Assembly (NCBI GenBank): GCA_033065855.1
Contig: JAVXUO010002352.1
Span: forward strand, 245,458-309,457
DNA length: 64,000 nt
Origin: Escallonia rubra
Taxonomy: Eukaryota; Streptophyta; Magnoliopsida; Escalloniales; Escalloniaceae
Direction: 5' to 3'
The translations under genes were made by a program, and so were the position numbers. The notes under the pieces were generated by a model. The model did no database searches. It was given only the letters and a program-made list of their open reading frames with translations, and was not told where the DNA came from. The stretch's first letter is position 1. The number at the start of each line of letters is the position of its first letter. Of the stretch, positions 35,400 through 47,800 are shown piece by piece.

Positions 35400-35908
35400 G
35401 GAGAGATACGTGGACGTGAAAGGGGACTAAGTGGAACATAATTGACTGGGTGATTCAATAGCAATAAGAGTTAATACCCTACTTAAGTCTATATAAGAGT
35501 TAGATTAATTAAGTGCGTTAATTTTTATCGCCAATCGAGAAGTATATAATATGAGGGAATAAAGTGGTTTTGGGGTCAAAGTGTATTTAAGGAAAGTTGA
35601 GGGCCATTTTGTAAATCGTAAAAAATTGGGGTTAGTGGCAATATGGGTCATTTTATGAGGGAGTATTAGGGAGGGGTGGACATCTCCTACTTAGGTGACT
35701 ACTTAAATTAAATGATAGAAAACTAAATAAGAAGAAAAAGAAGGAAAGCAAAAGAAATAAAAGGAAGAAAGAAAAGAAGAAAGGAAGCAGCAAAAGTCCG
35801 ATAAAATGGGGAACAAGGAAGAAGGGAGGGGGAGAGAGGGGGGGGGGGAAGAAGGAGAAAATTTGGGAAAAATTCCTTGGAGGTAATCTTTTCTTTAGTG
35901 TGTAATTT

Positions 35909-35925
35909 GGGGGGGGGGGGGGGGG
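35909..35925 (+). repeat. G17 homopolymer
   Basis: Seventeen consecutive G, preceded at about 35840 by a shorter G run. Possible G-quadruplex or assembly weak point. Confidence 0.9.
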
Positions 35926-37924
35926 TTGTTGTATACCGTGGGATGTGTGTGTATAAACTCTATATGTGTTATATCACCATGCAATGTGTCTTTGTTTGAC
36001 ATAACAGTGATGTTTGTGCGTACGGAAGTGAAGGGGAGGGGCAGGGGAAGCAGCCATGGTGGCCATTTTTGTGTGGGTGGGTGTGGGTGCACAGAAGGCA
36101 GTGTGTGTGTGTGTCTTCAGCAGGTGTATGTGGCGTGTGTATTGTAGTGGGTGCATGTGTTTGGTGGCTGTCACAGTCATTCATGTGCGTACGCGCACGC
36201 ATGTTGGTAGATTGCGTGTGTGTATGTTGTCGTAGGTTGTGTTTGTGTAAAACACAATGTGTGTCTTGGTATATGTCGTGGGTATGGCAGTGGGTGTGTG
36301 TGCCGTGTGTGTAGTAGGTGTGTGAATGATAGTTTGTGTATGGATGTGTGTATGTGTGGTTATGGACGTGTTAGTGTGTGTATTAGGGTATATAAGTGTG
36401 TGTATGTGTGTGCGAGTAAAGGGAAGTGGAGGTGGGTATTTTCTGTAAGTGAGTGTGTGGTATTTGAACTGGTAAGAGGGGGCTACCGAGGGGAAGAAAG
36501 TCAAAGGTGAACAGTAGATTAAATTAGGGTTAAGGGTTGACTGCCAAGAGGCACTAAAGACCATTAATCCCCAGCAATCCACTGTCTGAATTTTTAAAAA
36601 TAATTCTAACTAGATTTTTGGCTGAGTGTAAAGAAGAAACACTAATTATTTTTAGGAAATCTACAATGTGAGAAAATGAGATTTTTTCCTGAGATCGCAG
36701 AGAGCGTTTAATGATTTCATCGGTAAAAAGATTTCACGATTGATTTAAAATGGCAAACCAATGCAGTTTTGTCTAGAAATTTTATGAGGACCTTAAGGTA
36801 TTGAGATACTTAATGTCTAAAATTTCGGGGCATTTTGACACCGGTAGCTATTTTTAACGGAGCCGCCCTCTGAGTGCTCCATTAGATGTCAGTTAAGGTT
36901 TTTAAGCGATTTTTAGTCTGAGAAACGAGTGTGGTTTGCTTAAAAAGATGTCTTTAAGGTATTTTGGGATTTTTTGTGGGGGCGATGGCTGCGGGGGATA
37001 TTTTGATAATTTTTCCCAGATCGGGGGGTATTTTGATAATTTTTCTTAAAAAATTCTCCGAAAGACTTTTTAAGTACAAAAAAATGGTGTAGTACATTTA
37101 AAAATTTGTTTTAAAGCGAATTTGGGGTGTTGGTGGTGTAATGGCCATCAGAGGGTATTCTGGTAATTTTCATGTTGGCACTGAATTTTTGTGAATGCGC
37201 GTAATTAAGTGTCAAGACTGATTAGAATTGAGGGACGATGTCAGTATCCATCAAACGAGAGAGTTAATATCGCTAATACGTTGATAGGGTTAGGTTAAGG
37301 ATCTGGGCTATCGAATCGGAATAAGTAGCCGTTGCAAGACGCTATGAACGGTTAAATAGGAAGGCGTAGAATAAAGTGTGTGGGTATATATTTGAATAGT
37401 GCTTGATAAGTGAGGTTTTATTTGATTAGGTGATCTCATTCGTTGTGATCAGAGGTTGCGAGTTGCGTCGATTATAAGCCAATCATGTGTGGTTCCTTGT
37501 ATTCTATACATCGATTTGATTAGCATACCTGTCGTTGATGATGATGTTACATAGAGACTGTTGTGTTATTGCTCTGAAATGTCGGCAATTATTCATAACT
37601 GATATTTCCCCTATTTAAGAATGCTATTGAGGACTTGTGGTAAAGTTTCTCCCAAGTCTACCCTGTTTTTCATGTTTATGTTGAACTCATGTTGTTATGT
37701 TTTAACACCGGTTGATCTTAGGACCCGGTACTTCTTCCTTGAGTTATGCTGATGAGTACGTAAGGTGGAATAATTTTTCTTAGTCAGCCCCGTTGATGAA
37801 GCCTTGTTGTGTTAACTGTAATGTGGTTAAGGACAAACGCTCTATGATAGAGCCCTTCTTGATGATAGTGTCTCACTTAATTACTTGAGACTGAGATGAT
37901 ATCCCGTAAAACGGGACATTAATA

Positions 37925-38100
37925 CGAGGATGACTTGTGAAATTTGATCAGTTGTAGAAATGAGGTATGACGCTAAAGTGAGGATGGCCTATGAAATCGA
38001 TTACTGGCAGAAATCAGGGATGAACACCCTGTATAACAAGACATCAAAATGAGGGTCGCCTGTGAAATTTGATCACTGATAGAAATGAGGTATGGCGTAA
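37925..38100 (+). repeat. Degenerate tandem repeat, three copies
   Basis: Three diverged copies of a unit resembling 'gaggatgacttgtgaaattt' followed by 'gatca..tg.agaaatgagg', starting near 37925, 37980 and 38050. Confidence 0.6.
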
Positions 38101-38900
38101 AGTCTGTCATGTCTGATCAAGTCAAGTCTTTCACGTCTGGTCGAATATAGTCTGTCGTGTCGGAGTCTTCATTGATGTTTACTTTTGCAATTATTGATTT
38201 AGTGTCCACCTGCATAGTCAATTAGTCAGTCAGTCTTGTCCATGAGAAGGTGGTAACAATGTTGTTATGTTGGCCCTTCAGACTGCTCAGTCTTCTAACG
38301 AAAGAAAAAGATCGTTTGGTGACTAACATTGATGCTGAATTTATTATTAAATTCCTGATTCATTGTTATCATTGAGATAATCATTATTCATCTGAGACTT
38401 TCGAATCACTTGTACAAGATACTCTTCATGTTATCTTTACTGAGTGATTTGCTCTCATTCCTTATCTTCAGGTAATAAGATTGACCAAGAAAAAACTTCT
38501 AGCAAGGGAAATGAGACAAGTTAGAAAGGTTGAGCGAGGTGATAAGTTGAGCAATGTGAGACAAGCTAGAAAAGATAATGCAAAGGTTGAGCCGTGGGGT
38601 ACGTCAAGAGGAGCTACACGACTACAGTCGTGTAATACGTTGTAAATGTTTATGTATGATGTATGTTTTATTAAAAAAAATAAAATTGTAAGGACGCATT
38701 CTTGGAACGTCTATTAATGATGTGTTAAGGTTTGTAGTTATCGAGTATGACTGCACAGTATGATGTGTTAAGGTTTGTAAAAAATGGACGTTGATGTCTT
38801 AGTTGTTCTGTATTCTGCACGGGATAATGATGTGATTATGATAGACAACTTTACTCGGGTGGTGTCACTAGGGTTGACGGTCTCGCACAGAACATGCTGA

Positions 38901-40116
38901 GCAGGTAGATTTTTATGTCTCCGCATATGTTTGAGTTTAAAATGGATTATCTATTTTGTTTTTCTTATTGGCTTTTTTATTGTTAGGTTTTCCTTTATTT
39001 GGTATGACTTGAACAAGTTTAATTTCTTAGCATAAGTATCTTTTAAGGTTTTAACAGTTTAGCAACTAAATTATTTGATTCACGAATCTAAAAGTTAAAA
39101 AAAGAAAGGTTAAATGTACAACTTTTACTTGCAAGTTACGTTATAAATGAATGCAAAAGAAAGTTTTTAAAACATTTGATACATTGGCCGATGATACACT
39201 GATCTTTCAAAACTTTGTTTTCCAAAAATTGGTTTAGACATTGTAACAAACATATTTAACTCTCTTCGACACCTCTTTCAATAAAGAATACAGTCACTGA
39301 ATCTCATTTATGGTAATTTTGATTAAACATAAATCGCAATCATAACTATGTTGTAGACACTAATCATTTTTTTGTGGCAATTCTTCGTTGTTGAAACATG
39401 GATGATAAATATGTTTTGATAGATTGGTTGTGCAGAAAAAAGAATTTTTTTAGAATACTAAACATGATTTAGTGGCGATTCTTCGTTACTGAAACATGGA
39501 TGGTAAATTTGTATTGGCAGAGTGGTTGTGCAAAAAAATTTACAAATGATCATTTACAAATTGTGTAAATTTGTATTTTGCCAAGTATCAAAACTTTCTT
39601 ATTTCATCATGCTCTTACCTTCGTACTTTTACTGATCATTATAAGAAATTGTTGTTTGTTAAAGTTTCATCACAACAACATACTAGAACAAACTGACATT
39701 TTCAATCTAGGAGCGCTTATTTTCACATCCCATGATGTTTTCTCACATGTTTGTTTTGCTAAAGAGTGTATTACTGGCAAACACAAGAAAGTTTTTACTG
39801 ACAAATGAAGTGTGAACAAGAATATTAGTGTGTAAAAGTAGACGATCTCTTCGAATTTTTATTTCTCCACGCATCATGATTTTTTTCAACTCTAGCATTA
39901 GCTAGAATTTATTCAAAAGAAAAATAAACCAACTGACAAAAAATTGCATTCTTTAACAAAGAAAGAAGAAGTTTTAAGGCTCTATTTGGATCTTGCATAC
40001 AATAAGAAAAGAATAAGATTATACGAACAATGATTGTTTTTAAGAAAAGTATATTTCTCTTTACTTGTTCGGATATCAAAGATTAAATAGCTAGAAATTA
40101 CTTCTATGACAGTCTT

Positions 40117-40120
<4 letters not shown>
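38901..40120. other. Intergenic, no gene seen
   Basis: AT-rich sequence with an imperfect direct repeat at 39373-39540 (listed separately). No protein family is recognised. Confidence 0.4.
39373..39540 (+). repeat. Imperfect direct repeat, period about 99 bp
   Basis: 'gtggcaattcttcgtt...gaaacatggatg...ggttgtgcagaaaaaa' at 39375-39441 recurs at 39473-39538 with scattered substitutions. Confidence 0.75.

Positions 40121-40190
<70 letters not shown>
40121..40190. repeat. (CA)25(TA)10 compound microsatellite
   Basis: Fifty bases of CA followed by twenty of TA, uninterrupted. Confidence 0.97.
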
Positions 40191-40191
<1 letters not shown>

Positions 40192-41087
40192 GTACATGTA
40201 TATGTATATATTGTCATTGTCACATTTAGCGGTGATTTTCAATTGCATCACCAAGAATTTTACAAATGAGCAAAAGTCTAAATTAATACTTTAGTTATCA
40301 TCTAAAGTATATTAGCAAGGTAATATAACATTAGGTATCCAATAAAGTATCGTAGCAAATTTGAAAATTCTTAGTTTTTTTTTATGCTTTTTACTTATTT
40401 GAGATTGAGATTCATTTTACTAAAGTTCAATGAACTCTAGTAAACCAAGCAGAATATGTAACTTAGAATATATAACTCAGCTTGGTCAGCAAGATTAAAA
40501 TGGAAAAACCAAGCACCAAACACCCATTAACAGCCTAGAAGACAAAAATAATACTTGATCTAAGAGAAGAGAGAGACTATATTTAGGAGCAGAGAGAAAT
40601 GGGAATGGAGGCTGCCAGCAATGGACAGGGAACTGTCAAAGACATAGAGAGAGACTGTCGGACAGGGAGAGGCTTTGCAGATTGTGGTGGTTGTCATGGT
40701 TGAAGGCACCGCTTGAATAGTAAACCAAAAGGCGTGCCAGCGATGAAGAGAGGACCTATCTGCGACAGAGAGAGGGACTGTAGTGGGGAATGCCACTGGG
40801 GTGATGAAAAAGGCTCTGTTGGGTTATCACGGTCAAAGTGTGAGGTTTGATCTTTAGATCCAGGGATTTTTTCATTTGTTTTTATAGCGACTCATTTGGA
40901 CCCATGGGTCGAGCCACCCAACCCACCATGACCCTTGTTTATATCAGCAACCCAAGTTTGACCCACTGGTTGAGTCACCCATTCGACAGATTTGCTGGGG
41001 TTGACCCGCAGAAGCCAAAAACAAGCGAGTTGGGTCGGATAATATTTTGCAACCCCTAGAGTTCATGATAGTTGTACTTCATTCTCT
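40191..41087. other. Intergenic or Helitron interior, no gene seen
   Basis: This precedes a Helitron 3' end, so part of it is probably Helitron body. A region at 40850-41050 has repeated 'gggtcgagccaccca' and 'gttgacccg' text. No Helitron 5' end like the one at 26930 was found. Confidence 0.35.
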
Positions 41088-41113
41088 CGTGCATAGCACG
41101 GGGTTTTAGCTAG
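41088..41113 (+). mobile_element. Helitron 3' terminus
   Basis: The hairpin CGTGC-ATA-GCACG (41088-41100) is followed after 9 nt by CTAG (41110-41113) and then T, as required at a Helitron 3' end. The hairpin stem is the same as in the Helitron ending at 27785, so they share a family. The 5' end is not located. Confidence 0.7.
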
Positions 41114-41151
41114 TATATTTATATGTATATGAAAATTTTGGCTGCTACACA

Positions 41152-41312
41152 GGTTGAAAGAATTTTTCTCCTACTCCTTGTATAGCGACAATTAATAATT
41201 GCTAAATATTTCTATTGACTTTTGTTTAGTGACAATAAAAACGCTGCTAAAATTGTCACTGAAAAAGTTAATAAAAAAATTTAGCGACTATGAGAAGAAA
41301 ATTCTTACAACC
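41152..41312. mobile_element. Small MITE-like inverted-repeat element
   Basis: GGTTGAAAGAATTTTTCT at the left is matched by AGAAAATTCTTACAACC at the right, and the inner sequence carries TAGCGAC motifs. No target duplication could be recognised, so the superfamily is open; the inner motif suggests a CACTA link. Confidence 0.45.
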
Positions 41313-41859
41313 CGTGTGACGGTTAAAATTTGTTTCATGTATATATAAATTAAAGATATAAATAAATAAAGACACATAAAAAGTGGGTGAAAGGAATAAG
41401 AAGTGTTGGACTGTCCGTAAATATTCTTATCCTTTTTGACTAATAAATAAATAAATAAATCCATGATGATGACGTGGGACACAACAAATCACAATCTAAA
41501 ACTTCCCACCGTCCGATAGAAATGGTCGGCCAAGCATAGAGGCACCTAGGGAAGTAAGTACACCTCAGTAAAGACAATGGGTGACACACAATGATTCACC
41601 ACGTGTCGTGTCACGATTGGTCTCCTCCTCCACTTCAATTTTCTTTTCCATTTTTCAACTGAATAAATATATACTTTTCAAAAATAGCAGAAAGATTTTG
41701 CCTTCCTAAATCCTAACAGAAAGCTTGCGATCATCACACTGTAGCGATATAAATTGTTCGATCTACAAAGAAGTCGCCGGCGACTGTGCAATTTTGCCGG
41801 AAAGGGGCACAGGAGGTTGGATTCCGATTACTTTCCGGCCGATCGAGGGCTAAGCAGAT
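41313..41859 (+). promoter_or_regulatory. Promoter and 5' leader of the TOL9-like gene
   Basis: Contains TGACGTGG (41470-41477) and a palindromic G-box CACGTG (41600-41605), both bZIP/bHLH-type ACGT elements. A TATA-like TAAATATATA lies at 41664-41673, about 190 bp before the ATG. The leader ends GGGCTAAGCAGATATG. Function of the motifs is inferred from sequence only. Confidence 0.5.
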
Positions 41860-44800
41860 ATGGTGAATCCAATGGTGGACCGGGCGACGAGCGACATGCT
41901 AATTGGGCCGGATTGGGCCATGAATATCGAGATCTGTGACATTTGCAATCGCGATCTTACGTAATGCTTTTCTCTCTCCCTCTCCTACTCTGCTTGATTG
42001 AATTTTTTAAAATAAGAATTAGGACTTAAAGTTGGTATTTTTAGTTTTAGGAGTCTTAATTATGGTCCTTTCGTATGGATACGTAAGCATTAGGGTTTGG
42101 AATTTGACTTCCCTATACGGTCTGATGGACGTTATTCATTGAGTTTTTTAGTGGGCGCGATCACGTATTATACCCCCTCTTTTCTATTGGATTTTCCTAT
42201 ATAATGTTTTGTGAATTCCTAGAATAGTTTCACTACATGTGTAAGTTTGACCTGACTCATTGTTTTCACCCCAGTATAACTTGTCAAGTGTTAGTGATTA
42301 ATCTGTGATTGCAATTTGAGTTTAATTCGATGTTAACCTAGTAGTAGATCTATGCTAGGAAATCACAACAGCCAAAGGAGAAAAATCTAATGAAATGCAG
42401 GGAGTATTATAGTGCGTCCTTATCACAGAGGTAGGGTCGTTATGGCTGTTTTTTACTTGATTCTGTGGTTGGATCCAAATTTCACTGGCGCTAATGTTAA
42501 AATAAGTTGATAGAGCAGAGTTCTGTATGGACTGCAGTGGTTAGCTTCCTGGGTTGAGTGGTTAATAGTTGAATCTTGCCTGGGCCTGAATGAGTTAGAA
42601 ACTTGAGTTTGGAGAACACTTTCTTTATTAACGGCGTTGAAACTTTATTGATGGGGTAGACGCTACACCTTTTTAATGAGTTTCTTGCTTCGAAGTTGTC
42701 ATTTAACTTTAGCATTAGGAATCTTTGGTTGGAGAGCTCTTCCGTAGTCAAGGTAGTTGGGGATCCTATACAAGAACTCTAATCTCAAGTTCATTCCTTT
42801 TTGCATTTTTTGATTGTTTTTTTGGGTGGGTTAGCACCGTTTAGTCTCTTTATGGACTCTCTGTTGAAGCATTTGTGGAAGAACTATCTGTGTTCAATGA
42901 AAATAGAACTGTGACTGTATATGTAGTTTTCCATACCCAAGATTATAAAAAATGGAACAGGGCAACTACAGTATGACTCTACCCAACTTGCCTAAGCTAT
43001 TGTTTTTCAAGCTTTGTTGGCTTTGCGTTTTAGTGTTGTTGGTCAGAAGATGTGGGAACTTCTTGAGGCTCCATGGTCACGCATTCTGCTTACCTTAAGT
43101 TTTGTCATATCTCCTATTTTTGGCATAATTTAGAACTTAATAGTTTTTTAAGATAGCATATCTGCACCTACAGCTTAAAAGTCCTTGTTTCAGCAATTGT
43201 CTATGATCCGGATGAGTCGGTGCTTTTAAGCTATCAGGTATGCTGTTTTCTAAAATTAATGCCCGAAACAGTGGGATTATTCCAGTGGGAGCTGTTGTGC
43301 CGAATGTGGCCTGTGTCCTATGAAGCACGGGTGCGGCATTTTGGCCAAAGCACCAGCTCTAGGTGCGGGTGTGGCGGGGGTGCGCACGGTGTGCGTCTCC
43401 AGAATTTATTTATTTTTTGATTAATTTGCTGAATTTTAGGTGCGGCTCCGACACGGCAGGGACACGCACCGGGTGCTTGAGGGCTCAAAGTTAAATATGG
43501 GATGAGTTTCTCAGGGCCAAAATATGATTCGCAGCCTAGGATTTTTAACAATCTGGACAGAGAGGAGATAGAAAGGAGGAGAAGAAAGCGGCAACTGGAA
43601 GTCTGCCACTAGCTTGTCGTGATTGGTTTTCGGAGGAGAAGAATGAAGAAGAACAAGAAGGAAATACCTGTATTTAACTCCGTTTCTTTAGAAGAAGGAG
43701 TTAGGAGACAGGCGTACAGCTCTCTTCTCAATAATGTTGACGTGGGTTTTTATGCTATGTAACTCGTGACTTTCCAACTTTCTCTTCTTTTATTTTGATG
43801 CCCACTTATTAACTCATAATCTGAACTAGCCCAAAACTCTATAGAATTAATAGTAATACCAAACTAATACGAACATTGTTGTCTTCAGGTATACAATTTC
43901 AATATTCTGAAACGGCCCACGAATCTAACAAACTCTTACTAATTTGTGTAGAGAATATATTTGTTGCACATACAAACAACATATAATGAGACATATATTT
44001 GCAGTATTTTCCCACCGCACCCGTATACTCTTTTTTTTTTTTGTCCTTTTAAAAAATGACGTATCCGCACCTGCACCCCCACCGGAGTTCTTGCATCCTA
44101 GCCATTAAGGTGTCTGGTGGAGATCTTGCTTCAGACTTTCGTCTTCCCTTGGGTGATTAATTCATGAGAAGGCTTGAGTGCTTGTGGAAGAAGTATATTT
44201 GTTCAACTTTTAAAAAAATTAGTCTAAACCTACATTATGCCCTTTTTGTAGATCCCAGTCTCAACCCAGGAGTAGGTTAAAAAAATCCCCCCACCCCCCC
44301 AGTTGTTTCGATGTGTGGGTTTCCAATTGTTAATATTGTTTGGCCATACTCTCCTTGAGAAATGATTTTGGAGGTCGATGACAAAAGTGTTGCAGAGTTC
44401 AAGTAAGGAGAAGGGGTTTGGTTCCCTAGTGTAGTTACTCCTAGTTACTCCCCAGAGATCAAGCATGTGGGGTAAGTAGGAATGGGGGAGCTTCAAGGAC
44501 TGTAGTTGATCTAGGCTTGACTATCGGTGTGGAGAGGAGGAGCTCACTAAGCGATTTCCGTCTTTGATATCAATAAGGAGGCTATGATAACCCTACTTAT
44601 AATCCAAATTTCAGAAGAAGGTTTGTGACGGGGAGTTGGAGTGGGCCTCTGACATCCTTTCGATGCTTTTTTCATTGGATGCTTGTGAAGGTGTGGAGGA
44701 CAAGGTGCTACAGAGGGGTGTTTCTATGGGCCACTTTTTCATAACATCTTTTTACTTTCTGCAATCTTCCCCTTTTACTATGCAAGACAGTTTGGCAGTT

Positions 44801-47800
44801 TTCAGCTCCTCTGACAGTCTGGGGTTCTCTTTATCTTCGGAAGTGGCTGAAGAAGTTGCAGGCGATCATGTGATTTTGTTGGGAAGGGGCACCAGCGATT
44901 GGATTTGGATTGCTTAACGGCCAATCAAGGGCTAAGCTGATATGGTTGAATTCGATGGTGGGCCAGGCGATGAGTGGCTTGCTGATTGGGCTGTATTGGG
45001 CCATGAATAACGAGATATATGACATTTGGAATTGCAATCTTTCACAATGCTTCTCTCTAGTTGATCAACTTGAATTGTTAGAAAATTGTCAAATTTTAGG
45101 TCTTAAGGTTGTTTTCAGTTTTTTGGAGTCTTAGTTTGTTGTGTCTTTGTATGCCTTTTTCAGAAGGGTGCTAGAGTTTGCAAATTTGACTTGTTTATGG
45201 ACTTTTTTCTAGTAACATGTAAATCTGATTGGATAAGTCTTTGTCGCCAATATGCTACTCCCTCCATTCCTCTGGATTTTCTCCATTTGACTTTTTGGGA
45301 CTCCTATGCTAGATTCAGTACTCGTGAGTAAAGTTGACTTTACTCTTTGCTTTTACCCTAGGTTGACTTGCCAAATAATGCTAGTTAATGTATGATTCTA
45401 TTTGAGCTCGATTCGCTAGGTCTATCCTAGGAAATTGCAAAAGCCAAAGGGGAAAAATCTTATGAACGGAGGGAGTATTGTGGTGGGTGTGTATCACAGT
45501 CGTAGGATGATTACTGCTGTATTTCACGTAGTTTTGTGGTCGGATCCTAAATTTACTGGCACTAGCTTTAAAGGCAGGTGTAGAGTAGAGTTTTATATGT
45601 AGTGTAGTGGTTAGCTTCCTGTGATGAGTGGTCAGTAGTAGAACCTTGCCTGAAGGACTCTTTTGTAGTCAAGGCAATTGGGGATCCTACACAGACTTCT
45701 AAAATCAAATTCATTTCTTTCTGCATTTTTATGTTGATTATTGGGTGGGTGTTGCATCGTTTAGTCTCTTTGTGGAATCCCTGATGAAGCATTTGTGTTA
45801 TATGAAAATGGAACTGTGACTGTAGATGCAGTTTTCTATACTAAGATTGTTAAAATTGAAGTAGAGCACCTACAGCATGACTCTAGCCAACTTGCCTAAG
45901 TATTGTTTTCAGGATTTGTTGCTTTGGGTCTATGTGTTTTTGGTCAGGAGATGAGGTAGATTCTTGAGACACCATGGTCAAGCATTCAGCTTACCGTAAA
46001 TCTCGTCATATCTGCTAATATTTTGTATAGCTTAGCGCTTTGTAGTTCCATAAGATAGGATATCTATTCTACAGCCAAAAAGTCCTTGCGCCTTGTCTAT
46101 GATGCAAACGAGTCTCAGGTAGTTGGTGCTCTTATGCTATCAGCTATGCTCTGTTGAAAAAAGCAACGCCATAAAAGAAACGAGTGAGATTATTCCAGTG
46201 GGAGCTGTTGTTCCTTTGGCGCTCTGTGCCGAATGTGGCTCGAGTCATAAGGGTGTCTAGTGGAGAGCTTGCCTCTGACTTATGTCTTCCCTTGGGTGCT
46301 TAATACATTGAGAAGGCTTGAGTGCCTATCGAAGAAGAGTATTGAAGTAAGGCTTCAGCTTAATATTCCAAACTTACAATATGCCCTTCTGATGATCCCA
46401 GTCTCAAGCGCGAATATGTTGGAAAAATGTGCCCCCTGGTTTGATGAGAGGGGTTTGGGTTGTCAACATGAGATTGTTCCCCCAAACTCTCCTTGGGATA
46501 TGGTTTTGGAGGTCAATGACAGGAAAATTGGAGGACTGTGGTTGGCAAGTTCAGGTAGGAAGAAGGGTTTTGCTTCCCTACTGTGGTTTCGACTCCCCAT
46601 AGATCAAGCATGTGGGTAAGCTGGGACGGTGTAGCTTTTAGGAGCGTAGTCAATTTTGGCTTGACTCATGGTGTGGAGAGGAAGTGCTCACTTAGAGATT
46701 CCCATTTTTGTTATCAATAAGGGGCTATGATGGTCCTACTTATACTCCAATGTTTAGAAGAAGGTTTTATGATGGGAAGATGTTAGAGGCCACTTCTTGA
46801 TAACGTCTTTTTACCCTCTGCAGTCTTCCCCTTCTATCGTTGAAGACAGTTTGGCAATTTTCAAATCCTCTTAGAGTCTTGGGTCTTCTTTCTATTTGGA
46901 AGTGGCTAGATATTTGGTATTTATTGCTTACTGCCTAAAGCTAAAAAAGTAACATTAGTTGCTTGCCGCTTAGTTGGCTGATGCTCTGTTTTGGTGGTCA
47001 ATATTCTAAAAAAGCTTGTTGCTTCTAGGAAATAGAGGCGGAATTGAGTTCCTTCTTGCTTGTTTAGGTGCATATGGTGAAAGCGGAGCAGGTGAGCTTT
47101 TGAGGGCGACAAATTGTTGTCAGAACGAATATAGGCTTTTTTTTGTGTACACTTTTAACTTATTGGCTGTGGGGGTGATTGATGATTCTGATGAACCTTA
47201 TTGTTGTGGATAGTTAGCTGATAGTATATGTTGTTGTGGTCATGGCTGCGGCGCATTATTTGGCGTTTGTTTTGGTGAAGAAATTATGCTGAACTTAATA
47301 AATTCATATCTTATATGTGCTTCTCAAGTCCCCCTATGCTCCTGCGCTGAGCCCCTCTTTCTTAAATCGTATCTCTACTATATCTTGGAAGTTACGATGG
47401 AAGTTACTCATGGAGTTTCTTAGGGCAACTTGTAAACTTGATAGGACATTCTGTGGTATCACTTCCACAACACCTATGCTGCTGCTCCCAGCCCCTCTTC
47501 ATCTTAAATCGTATCTCTAGCATCTCATGTAAGTTACTATGGAACCTATTCATGGAGCTTCTTAGGGTAATATGTAATTTGATAGGACATTCTTTGGTAT
47601 TAATTGTTACTCCCTTTGACTTTAGTAAAATCCTCGGATGGATTTGGTACATGTAAACATTGAACTGAAGTGAAATAGCAATCATAGGTTGAATAAGTGT
47701 GGTTTAGCAAGTCAAACTAGGGTGAAAAGAATGAGTAAAGTCAATGTTTATTGTATCAAATCTAACTTAGAAATTTGCAGAAAGTTGAATGTAGAAATTC

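Larger units (their letters stand above)
35400..38900 (+). mobile_element. Diverged long-LTR-like region
   Basis: The order of landmarks parallels the solo LTR at 3454-6286: a purine-rich leader, a G/T-rich block (36050-36470), 'gtgaacagtag' (36507, compare 4509), AT-rich sequence, short tandem repeats, and 'tttactgagtgatttgctc...cttcaggtaataa' (38437-38480, compare 5946-6001). No coding region is visible. Ends and target duplication were not located, so this is a suggestion, not a mapped element. Confidence 0.35.
41768..44846 (+). repeat. Tandem unit A (exon 1 and start of intron 1)
   Basis: First copy of a roughly 3-kb unit. Landmarks shared with later copies: exon 1, 'gatccaaatttcactggcgctaatg' (42470), 'ttcattcctttttgca' (42792), 'gactctacccaacttgcctaag' (42975), 'gtctatgatccggatgagtc' (43199), 'tcccagtctcaacc' (44252) and 'caataaggaggctatgat' (44571). 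It carries an extra hAT-like insertion at 43318-44101. Confidence 0.75.
44847..47605 (+). repeat. Tandem unit B in intron 1
   Basis: Second copy. It begins with the counterpart of the exon 1 leader ('ttgttgggaaggggcacc', compare 41816) and keeps all landmarks of unit A: 45543, 45710, 45874, 46097, 46396 and 46715. It extends further at the right ('ttgcttctaggaaatagagg', 47019), shared with unit C at 51473. A local 145-bp duplication lies at 47317-47545 (two 'cccctctt...cttaaatcgtatctcta' blocks). Confidence 0.75.

Noticed and set aside
34261..36582. Thr/His/Pro-rich frames on minus and Cys/Val-rich frames on plus
   Set aside because: They come from G/T-skewed low-complexity sequence; no domain or plausible start context.
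37750..37775. CTGATGAGT resembling a hammerhead ribozyme core, as in plant retrozymes
   Set aside because: The second core block GAAA is absent after the would-be stem II, and flanking stems do not pair.
33900..41113. One very large Helitron ending at 41113
   Set aside because: No 5' TC end of the family and no Rep/helicase text were found, so only the 3' terminus is claimed.
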